Of a stretch of 64,000 nucleotides of DNA, positions 57,809 through 64,000 are shown piece by piece (position 1 is the first letter of the stretch; each line of letters begins with the position of its first letter). The stretch is from Bacteroidota bacterium. Lineage in GTDB: Bacteria; Bacteroidota; Bacteroidia; Bacteroidales; Bacteroidaceae. A program made the translations under genes and the position numbers. Location of the stretch: the NCBI GenBank assembly GCA_023426145.1, contig JAFABG010000036.1, positions 1 to 64,000 on the forward strand. Direction: 5' to 3'. The notes beneath the pieces were generated by a model. It made no database searches. It was given only the letters and a program-made list of their open reading frames with translations, and was not told the origin of the DNA.

Positions 57809-60301
57809 TTATTGTAAATTGTTCAAACGCATCTCTAGATCATTATCATCAATGCAAAAGACATCTCTAGCCTTGCTCCCCTGCGCCGGACCAACAATTC
57901 CAGCCTTTTCCAGCTGATCCATGATTCTGCCGGCACGATTATACCCAATAGAAAACTTACGCTGAATTAAAGAAGTCGAACCTTGCTGATGAATAACAAC
58001 TAAACGCGCTGCATCCTCAAATAATGGGTCTAAACGTCCCATATCAACATCACCGACTTCACTTCCACTATCTTCACTTACATATTCAGGGAGAAAAAAT
58101 GGAGTAGGATAACCTTGTTGCCGTGCTATAAATTTGGTTATTTCTTCTACTTCAGGCGTATCAATAAACGCACATTGAACACGTACAGGATCAGCCCCTT
58201 GTAAGAAAAGCATATCTCCCTTTCCAATCAAACGATTTGCTCCAGGACGGTCAAGAATTGTACGAGAATCCATCATAGCAGATACACGGAAAGCAATACG
58301 AGCGGGGAAATTCGCTTTAATAGTACCTGTAATGATGTTTGTTGTTGGCCGTTGCGTAGCTATAATCATATGAATACCAACAGCACGAGCTAATTGAGCA
58401 ATACGAGCAATAGGCAGTTCCACTTCTTTACCAGCAGTCATAATCAAATCGCCAAACTCATCAATTACAACTACAATATATGGCATAAATTTATGCCCTT
58501 TTTCAGGATTCAATCGTCGGTTTACAAACTTTTCATTATATTCTTTGATATTTCTCACATGAGCCATTTTCAAAAGATCATAACGGGTATCCATTTCGAC
58601 ACAAACCGAGTTAAGAGTTTGCACAACCTTTGTTACATCCGTAATTATAGGTTCGCCTCCATCAGGCAGTTTTGCCAAAAAATGATTTTCAATCACAGAA
58701 TAAATACTAAATTCTACCTTCTTAGGGTCAACCAACACAAATTTCAATTCGGCCGGATGTTTTTTATATAATAAAGAAGTAATAATTGCATTCAGTCCTA
58801 CAGACTTACCTTGACCTGTTGCACCAGCAACCAATACATGAGGCATTTTGCAAAGATCAAACATAAAAACTTCGTTCGTAATCGTTTTGCCCAGCACAAT
58901 AGGTAAATCAAATTTCGATTCTTGAAATTTCTTACTCCCAATTACACTTTGCCCTGACACAATCTTAGGATTCTTATTCGGCACTTCTATACCAATAGTA
59001 CCTTTCCCTGGAATAGGCGCTATTATTCGTATGCCATCAGCTGACAAACTCAAAGCGATATCATCTTCCAAGCCTCGAATCTTCGATATTCGCACACCTT
59101 GTTCAGGAGTAATCTCATAGAGAGTAACTGTAGGACCAACGGTAGCCTTAATTGTACTAATCTCAATACCAAAACTACGCAATGTATTAATGATACGATC
59201 CTTATTGGCATTTTGCTCATCCATATCAATTGTTGGATCATCATTCTCAAAATGCTTCATCAAGTCGATTGTGGGGAAACGATAATTTTCTAGATCTTTA
59301 GTAGGATTATAAGGTTCCTGTTCTGGCCCTTTAAACTCTTCTTCCTCCACCACAGTCTCTATTTCAAAACCAGGTTCATGTTCTTGTCCTATCTCTTCAG
59401 TTAATAGCACAACTTGTTCATTCGAAACAGGTTCAAAAACCATCGTCAATCCCTCACTCTCTTCTTCAGAAACTTGAGAACTCTCATTATTAGATTCATT
59501 CTCCGTTTCCTCTACAGATTCCTCAACTTTTCTATCAGATTCCTTTGAAGGAGGTAACACTTGTTTATAAGTCCGCTTCAAATTAAATTCTACCTCTTGA
59601 GGTTTTGAAGTTGTAAATTCATCAGCTCTATCATCTTCAAAATCTTCTGGCTCATTATTCTTCTTGGAGCGCTTCAGGAAACTCAAAGCGAAAAGCTTCC
59701 TCAACCAAATAATTGTGCGCGCACTTACGTAAATAAAGAAAAAGATAGCTGTAGTCAGCAGTATCATCCAGACACCGGGAACCCCTACTTGGGAAATCAT
59801 CCAGCGACTCACATTGTATCCATGCATCCCCCCTAAATAAATAAAAGAATCTTGATAATGATTCATAAAAGCAAAACCGAAGAACACTGAAAACCAAACC
59901 AACAATAATGAACAACCTATAAACCATTTCCACAAACGTACTGTATGAACACGCATCAATTTTAAGCCAGCAACAGCCAAAAACACAAGAATAAAAAACG
60001 AAGATACGCCAAAACAGTCATTGATTAAATAACTAGCTAGCTGAGCACCTCTCGATCCCGCATAATTTTTAACATCATTATTTACAGCAGAGAGATCAAC
60101 TGAGCTGCCACTATCTATAATACTTTGATCTGCAGCTCCTGTAAAAAAGAAAGACGAAAATGCTAATAAAAGATAAACAGAAAAAATTACGAGTATCAAC
60201 CCTATTACAAAATGAAAAGTTTCATTCTTAAAAATTGATACAATCTTCCCTGAAGAAGATATAGCACTTTCCGTTTCCTTATCTATTTTTTTGTTTGCCA
60301 T
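57809..60301 (-). CDS. ftsK: DNA translocase FtsK
   Basis: FtsK couples division to chromosome segregation by pumping DNA at the septum. The 830-residue protein has four or five membrane segments (about 30-200), an acidic Glu/Ser-rich linker (about 210-340) and the RecA-like motor with Walker A Gly-Ala-Thr-Gly-Gln-Gly-Lys-Ser near 490-497. Walker B Val-Val-Val-Ile-Asp-Glu-Phe-Gly-Asp-Leu lies near 612. The winged-helix gamma domain (about 760-825) would read polarity sequences and activate XerCD. Confidence 0.96.
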   Translation of the reverse strand: MANKKIDKETESAISSSGKIVSIFKNETFHFVIGLILVIFSVYLLLAFSSFFFTGAADQSIIDSGSSVDLSAVNNDVKNYAGSRGAQLASYLINDCFGVSSFFILVFLAVAGLKLMRVHTVRLWKWFIGCSLLLVWFSVFFGFAFMNHYQDSFIYLGGMHGYNVSRWMISQVGVPGVWMILLTTAIFFFIYVSARTIIWLRKLFALSFLKRSKKNNEPEDFEDDRADEFTTSKPQEVEFNLKRTYKQVLPPSKESDRKVEESVEETENESNNESSQVSEEESEGLTMVFEPVSNEQVVLLTEEIGQEHEPGFEIETVVEEEEFKGPEQEPYNPTKDLENYRFPTIDLMKHFENDDPTIDMDEQNANKDRIINTLRSFGIEISTIKATVGPTVTLYEITPEQGVRISKIRGLEDDIALSLSADGIRIIAPIPGKGTIGIEVPNKNPKIVSGQSVIGSKKFQESKFDLPIVLGKTITNEVFMFDLCKMPHVLVAGATGQGKSVGLNAIITSLLYKKHPAELKFVLVDPKKVEFSIYSVIENHFLAKLPDGGEPIITDVTKVVQTLNSVCVEMDTRYDLLKMAHVRNIKEYNEKFVNRRLNPEKGHKFMPYIVVVIDEFGDLIMTAGKEVELPIARIAQLARAVGIHMIIATQRPTTNIITGTIKANFPARIAFRVSAMMDSRTILDRPGANRLIGKGDMLFLQGADPVRVQCAFIDTPEVEEITKFIARQQGYPTPFFLPEYVSEDSGSEVGDVDMGRLDPLFEDAARLVVIHQQGSTSLIQRKFSIGYNRAGRIMDQLEKAGIVGPAQGSKARDVFCIDDNDLEMRLNNLQ

Positions 60302-60344
60302 TAGTGATTATTCTTAATAAAATTGGAATCCATTATATAAGGCG

Positions 60345-60352
60345 CAAAAATA
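60345..60352 (-). promoter_or_regulatory. -7 promoter box of ftsK
   Basis: TATTTTTG on the minus strand lies 43 bases upstream of the ftsK ATG. Confidence 0.5.
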
Positions 60353-60394
60353 ATAAAAAAATAACGAGCGTTACGTTCATTCAATCCTTTTTCT

Positions 60395-60402
60395 TACCTT
60401 TG
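60395..60402 (+). promoter_or_regulatory. -7 promoter box of the DUF5063 operon
   Basis: TACCTTTG lies 20 bases before ATG 60423, divergent from the ftsK promoter. Confidence 0.6.
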
Positions 60403-60422
60403 CGTTTCAATTCAATCTGATT

Positions 60423-61091
60423 ATGGGAAAAGAAAGCCAAATAATATTTGATAAGAATGTAATCGAGTTCGTAACAGTCGCTGCAGAATTTTGTGCATTT
60501 CTAGAACGCGCCGAACAAACAAAGCGTAATGCTTTTGTCGATACATCTTTAAAAATTCTCCCCTTACTTTATCTAAAGGCGTCCATGTTACCAAAATGTG
60601 AACCGATAGGAGAAGAAACACCTGAAACATATGTAACAGAAGAAGTTTATGAAATATTACGTATTAATTTGGCAGGATTGATGGGTGAGAAAGATGATTA
60701 TCTGGACGTTTTCGTAGAAGACATGGCTTACAGTGACCAACCCATCAAGAAAGCGATTTCAGAAGACTTAGCAGATATATATCAAGATATTAAAGATTTT
60801 ATATTTGTTTTTCAACTGGGATTGAACGAAACCATGAATGACTCTTTGGCCATTTGCCAAGAAAATTTCGGAAGTTTATGGGGACAGAAATTAGTCAACA
60901 CTTTGCGTGCTCTTCATGATGTGAAATACAATCACAAAGAAGAGGATGAAGAGAATGAAGAGAAAGAAAATGAAGAGGATTATGAGAACTTTAATTTTGA
61001 TGATCATATTCATGATGAAAAAGACTCTCACTGCCACGACGATGAATGTGACTGCCACGAAGAAAACTGTCATTGTCATAATGATCAATAA
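60423..61091 (+). CDS. DUF5063 protein with metal-binding-like C-terminal tail
   Basis: This 222-residue soluble protein has a helical N-terminal 165 residues matching DUF5063 (Phe-Val-Asp-Thr-Ser-Leu-Lys-Ile-Leu-Pro-Leu-Leu-Tyr-Leu-Lys-Ala), with no known function. The last 50 residues switch to an acidic run and then a His/Cys/Asp/Glu-only tail with about seven His and five Cys in spaced Cys-x-Cys-His and Cys-His-Cys-His groups. The tail looks like a metal-binding segment. It is first in an operon with an exonuclease and an rRNA methyltransferase. Confidence 0.8.
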   Translation: MGKESQIIFDKNVIEFVTVAAEFCAFLERAEQTKRNAFVDTSLKILPLLYLKASMLPKCEPIGEETPETYVTEEVYEILRINLAGLMGEKDDYLDVFVEDMAYSDQPIKKAISEDLADIYQDIKDFIFVFQLGLNETMNDSLAICQENFGSLWGQKLVNTLRALHDVKYNHKEEDEENEEKENEEDYENFNFDDHIHDEKDSHCHDDECDCHEENCHCHNDQ

Positions 61092-61098
61092 ATAAAAA

Positions 61099-61746
61099 AT
61101 GTTAGTAAGAAGGACTATTAATAAAGACGAACTCAAAGAACTCCCGAAAGCTTTTTTCCCGGGACGAATTTATGTTATTCAATCTGAAACGGAAGTAGAA
61201 AAGGCTATTGCCTATCTGTATTCACACCCCATATTGGGAATTGACAGTGAAACACGCCCTTCATTTACAAAAGGACAATCTCATAAAGTAGCACTTCTTC
61301 AGATATCTTCAAACGAATGTTGTTTTTTGTTTCGTCTAAATAGTATTGGATTAACTCAAGCCCTAATCGAGCTATTGGAAAATCCGACTATTTTAAAAGT
61401 TGGATTATCCCTTAAAGATGACTTTATGATGCTCCACAAAAGAGCGCCTTTTAGACAACAAAATTGCATCGAATTACAAGATTACGTACGCCAATTCGGT
61501 ATTCAAGACAAAAGTCTACAGAAAATCTATGCAATTTTATTCAAAGAAAAAATATCTAAATCACAAAGATTATCCAATTGGGAAGCTGATATACTAAGTG
61601 ATGGACAAAAACTATACGCTGCAACCGACGCTTGGGCATGTCTTAAAATCTACAACCTACTGCAAGAGTTGAAACAGACTGGTAATTACGAAATGGCTTC
61701 AGATGATGAAGAAGAAAATGAGTGCTTAATTAAATCAGATAAATAA
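61099..61746 (+). CDS. DEDDy-type 3-prime to 5-prime exonuclease
   Basis: This 215-residue protein has a single RNase D/WRN-like exonuclease domain. The acidic residues are visible as Ile-Asp-Ser-Glu-Thr-Arg (ExoI, near 50-55), Leu-Ser-Leu-Lys-Asp-Asp (ExoII, near 112-117) and Tyr-Ala-Ala-Thr-Asp-Ala (ExoIII YxxxD, near 174-179). There is no HRDC domain, so it is not a full RNase D. It could trim structured RNA or DNA. It lies 7 bases after the DUF5063 gene and 7 before the methyltransferase gene. Confidence 0.9.
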   Translation: MLVRRTINKDELKELPKAFFPGRIYVIQSETEVEKAIAYLYSHPILGIDSETRPSFTKGQSHKVALLQISSNECCFLFRLNSIGLTQALIELLENPTILKVGLSLKDDFMMLHKRAPFRQQNCIELQDYVRQFGIQDKSLQKIYAILFKEKISKSQRLSNWEADILSDGQKLYAATDAWACLKIYNLLQELKQTGNYEMASDDEEENECLIKSDK

Positions 61747-61753
61747 ATATCAC

Positions 61754-62932
61754 ATGCATAAAGTATACCTCAAACCCGGTAAAGAAGAATCTTTAAAACG
61801 ATTTCATCCATGGATTTTCTCTGGAGCAATTGCTCGTTTCGATGGAGAGCCTGAAGAAGGTGAAGTAGTAGAAGTATATACCTCTAAAAAAGAATTTATA
61901 GCGGAGGGACATTTCCAAGTAGGAAGCATTGCCGTTCGAGTACTTTCATTTACTCAGGAACCTATTAATCAAGACTTTTGGAAACGTAAACTGCAAATAG
62001 CCTATGATATGCGGTGTGCTATTGGAATTGCTGTTAACCCAACGAATGATACCTACCGCCTCGTACATGGAGAAGGAGATAATTTGCCCGGACTTATCAT
62101 TGATATTTACGCACGTACTGCTGTGATGCAAGCTCATTCTGCAGGAATGCATGTCGACCGTATGACTATTGCTGAAGCCTTATCTGAAGTTATGGGCAAT
62201 AAAATTGAGAATATTTATTATAAATCAGAAACGACACTTCCATTCAAAGCAGATCTTTTCCCTGAAAACGGTTTTCTTAAAGGAGGAAGTAGTGATAATA
62301 TTGCACAAGAATACGGCTTAAAATTCCATGTAGATTGGCTCAAGGGACAGAAAACTGGTTTTTTCGTGGATCAACGTGAGAACCGCTTTTTATTAGAACA
62401 TTACTCGAAGAATCGTTCTGTACTAAACATGTTCTGCTATACTGGTGGATTTTCATTTTATGCAATGCGTGGAGGTGCAAAACTTGTGCACTCAGTTGAT
62501 AGTTCCGCTAAAGCGATTGATTTGACTAATAAAAATGTAGAATTAAATTTTCCAGGCGACCCTAGACATGAAGCTTTTGCAGAAGACGCTTTTAAATATT
62601 TGGACCGTATGGGAGACCAATATGACTTAATTATCTTAGATCCACCTGCATTTGCTAAACACAAAGATGCTTTACGCAATGCTTTACAGGGTTATAGAAA
62701 ATTAAACGCAAAAGCATTTGAGAAAATTAAACCTGGAGGAATACTCTTCACTTTCTCATGTTCGCAGGTGGTGACGAAAGATAATTTCCGCACAGCTGTT
62801 TTTACTGCTGCAGCAATGTCTGGGCGAAGCGTACGTATCTTACACCAGCTTACTCAACCTGCTGACCATCCTGTAAACATCTATCACCCCGAAGGAGAAT
62901 ACCTTAAGGGATTAGTGCTTTACGTTGAGTAA
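61754..62932 (+). CDS. rlmI: Class I SAM-dependent rRNA methyltransferase (RlmI-like)
   Basis: The family makes 5-methylcytosine at C1962 of 23S rRNA. The 392-residue protein has an N-terminal PUA RNA-binding domain (about 1-75; His-Pro-Trp-Ile-Phe-Ser-Gly-Ala near 18) and a Rossmann methyltransferase domain. SAM motif I is Val-Leu-Asn-Met-Phe-Cys-Tyr-Thr-Gly-Gly-Phe near 220, motif IV is Leu-Asp-Pro-Pro-Ala-Phe near 295, and the catalytic Cys sits in Thr-Phe-Ser-Cys-Ser near 333. The exact target is inferred from the family. Confidence 0.9.
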   Translation: MHKVYLKPGKEESLKRFHPWIFSGAIARFDGEPEEGEVVEVYTSKKEFIAEGHFQVGSIAVRVLSFTQEPINQDFWKRKLQIAYDMRCAIGIAVNPTNDTYRLVHGEGDNLPGLIIDIYARTAVMQAHSAGMHVDRMTIAEALSEVMGNKIENIYYKSETTLPFKADLFPENGFLKGGSSDNIAQEYGLKFHVDWLKGQKTGFFVDQRENRFLLEHYSKNRSVLNMFCYTGGFSFYAMRGGAKLVHSVDSSAKAIDLTNKNVELNFPGDPRHEAFAEDAFKYLDRMGDQYDLIILDPPAFAKHKDALRNALQGYRKLNAKAFEKIKPGGILFTFSCSQVVTKDNFRTAVFTAAAMSGRSVRILHQLTQPADHPVNIYHPEGEYLKGLVLYVE

Positions 62933-63053
62933 AAGAACGAGTACAAGCAAATAAATATCGTTAGATATAATAGAATAAACCTACTAATAGTTAAATAAAG
63001 CTAATAAACTTACTATTTAGAAGAAAATATCATGTTATATAACATAATTGCGC

Positions 63054-63132
63054 TATATTTGCACTGTGTTTTTCATGGTATTAGATTTAAGGTTAACAAA
63101 GATTGGCTGTCTGGGATAGATAGCCTTTTTTT
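63054..63132 (+). ncRNA. Candidate small RNA / leader transcript
   Basis: TATATTTG (63054-63061) is a good -7 box. It is followed about 45 bases later by an 8-bp stem GGCTGTCT/AGATAGCC (63105-63125, loop GGGAT) and seven T residues, so a transcript of about 65 nt (63066-63132) is predicted. No gene of normal size lies in it. ATG 63075 opens a 14-codon frame (Met-Val-Leu-Asp-Leu-Arg-Leu-Thr-Lys-Ile-Gly-Cys-Leu-Gly) whose end overlaps the terminator stem, an arrangement like an attenuator leader. It lies 163 bases upstream of the nucleoside transporter gene, which has its own promoter. Confidence 0.6.
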
Positions 63133-63242
63133 ATGCCCTTACCCCATCTTTAAATAGCACACAAAAAACACCATCCAATCCCATTTACGGCTTTTTTATA
63201 TCCTTTTTATGAGCAATATGCTCACCCAATCAACGAAAACAT

Positions 63243-63250
63243 TATATTTG
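63243..63250 (+). promoter_or_regulatory. -7 promoter box of the nucleoside transporter gene
   Basis: TATATTTG lies 44 bases before ATG 63295. Confidence 0.55.
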
Positions 63251-63294
63251 CATCTATTATTAACGATAAAAGGAAACACAATTTAAAAAAAGTC

Positions 63295-64000
63295 ATGAAT
63301 ATAAAAGTTCGTTTGATCATTATGAACTTCCTGCAATTCTTTGTATGGGGGTCATGGTTAATTTCATTAGGAGGATACATGGGAAGAGAACTTCATTTTG
63401 AAGGAGGGCAAATCGGTGCTATATTTGCTACCATGGGTATTGCTTCTTTAATTATGCCCGGCATCATTGGTATTATTGCAGATAAATGGTTTAACGCAGA
63501 ACGTTTATATGGACTCTGTCATATAGCAGGCGCTGCCTGCCTTTTCTATGCTTCAACAGCTACAGGATATGATCAGATGTATTGGGCAATGCTTCTTAAT
63601 TTATTGGTTTATATGCCCACTTTATCTTTAGCAAATACAGTTTCGTACAATGCGCTCGAGCAATATAAATGCGATCTGATCAAAGACTTCCCTCCCATCC
63701 GAGTGTGGGGAACAATCGGTTTTATTTGTGCCATGTGGGCTGTAGACCTCACAGGCTTTAAAAATTCAAGTGCTCAACTTTATGTTGGTGGTGCATCTGC
63801 ATTTTTACTAGGTATCTATTCATTTACATTACCTGCCTGCAAACCTGCCAAAACAGAAAACAAAACATTATTATCTTCCTTCGGTTTAGATGCGTTTGTA
63901 TTGTTTAAGAAAAAGAAGATGGCTATTTTCTTCTTATTTTCTATGCTATTAGGAGCTGCACTACAAATCACAAACACTTATGGAGATCTCTTTTTAGGTA
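63295..64000 (+). CDS. Nucleoside permease-like MFS transporter, partial
   Basis: The frame is open from ATG 63295 to the right edge (235 codons). It starts Met-Asn-Ile-Lys-Val-Arg-Leu-Ile-Ile-Met-Asn-Phe-Leu-Gln-Phe-Phe-Val-Trp-Gly-Ser-Trp, the typical beginning of the NupG/XapB nucleoside:H+ symporter family. It shows six to seven hydrophobic segments, including Gly-Ile-Ile-Ala-Asp-Lys-Trp-Phe near 60 and Arg-Val-Trp-Gly-Thr-Ile-Gly-Phe near 137. It imports nucleosides by inference; the C-terminal half lies outside the window. Confidence 0.88.
   Translation, partial: MNIKVRLIIMNFLQFFVWGSWLISLGGYMGRELHFEGGQIGAIFATMGIASLIMPGIIGIIADKWFNAERLYGLCHIAGAACLFYASTATGYDQMYWAMLLNLLVYMPTLSLANTVSYNALEQYKCDLIKDFPPIRVWGTIGFICAMWAVDLTGFKNSSAQLYVGGASAFLLGIYSFTLPACKPAKTENKTLLSSFGLDAFVLFKKKKMAIFFLFSMLLGAALQITNTYGDLFLG

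Overview
The window is a chromosomal segment from Bacteroides or a very close member of the Bacteroidales. Four things point there. The tmRNA encodes the tag GETNYALAA. Most genes are preceded by the Bacteroidetes -7 box TAnnTTTG rather than a sigma70 -10. Many proteins belong to families typical of this phylum (DUF4831, DUF4837, DUF4105, DUF5686, DUF5063, DUF3810, DUF6734). The DNA is AT-rich with AT-rich intergenic gaps. I cannot name the species.

Layout. 1-2200: a remnant of an outer membrane beta-barrel gene, the tmRNA gene ssrA (minus strand) and a lactonase. 2221-7690 (minus): a B3/B4 protein, pgeF, obg, adk, hpt and a POT peptide transporter. 7867-10517 (plus): bifunctional NAD(P)HX repair enzyme and DUF4831. 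10608-12675 (minus): a PqqD-like protein and an MFS transporter. 12819-18969 (minus): one tight operon rlmN > DUF4837 > pdxA > sigma-54 activator > lptE > TPR protein > secG, with promoter and terminator visible. 19098-26664 (minus): an envelope operon coaX > OM beta-barrel > TPR > lptC > CNNM/CorC > ppiD. 26878-34914 (plus): DUF4105, an apparently catalytically dead alkaline-phosphatase-fold protein, secA and two Bacteroidales-specific proteins. 35061-40371: valS and a four-cysteine membrane protein (minus), then DUF3810 and mazG (plus).

40372-47700 is the accessory part. It starts with an array of nine 22-bp units, many of them dyads, followed by a second repeat family (TGCTGTCAC). An intact IS66-family element with a perfect 8-bp target duplication has inserted between them. 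After that come a GH130 glycosidase/phosphorylase remnant killed by TGG>TGA, a truncated DUF6734 gene fused to a foreign 3-prime fragment, a secreted protein and two GT32 glycosyltransferases.

47717-64000 returns to core genes: rnz > ECF sigma factor > anti-sigma-like protein > Spy/CpxP-like protein, then rpsA, DUF5686, a Crp/Fnr regulator, ftsK > lolA > trxB, then DUF5063 > DEDDy exonuclease > rlmI-type methyltransferase. A short orphan transcript (promoter plus terminator, with a possible 14-codon peptide) follows, and a nucleoside-transporter-like MFS gene runs off the right edge.

The themes are envelope biogenesis (LptC, LptE, LolA, SecA, SecG, PpiD, OM barrels) and translation/RNA housekeeping. 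The least explained items are the 22-bp array, the small RNA at 63054-63132, the glycosyltransferase cassette and the degenerate phosphatase-fold protein.
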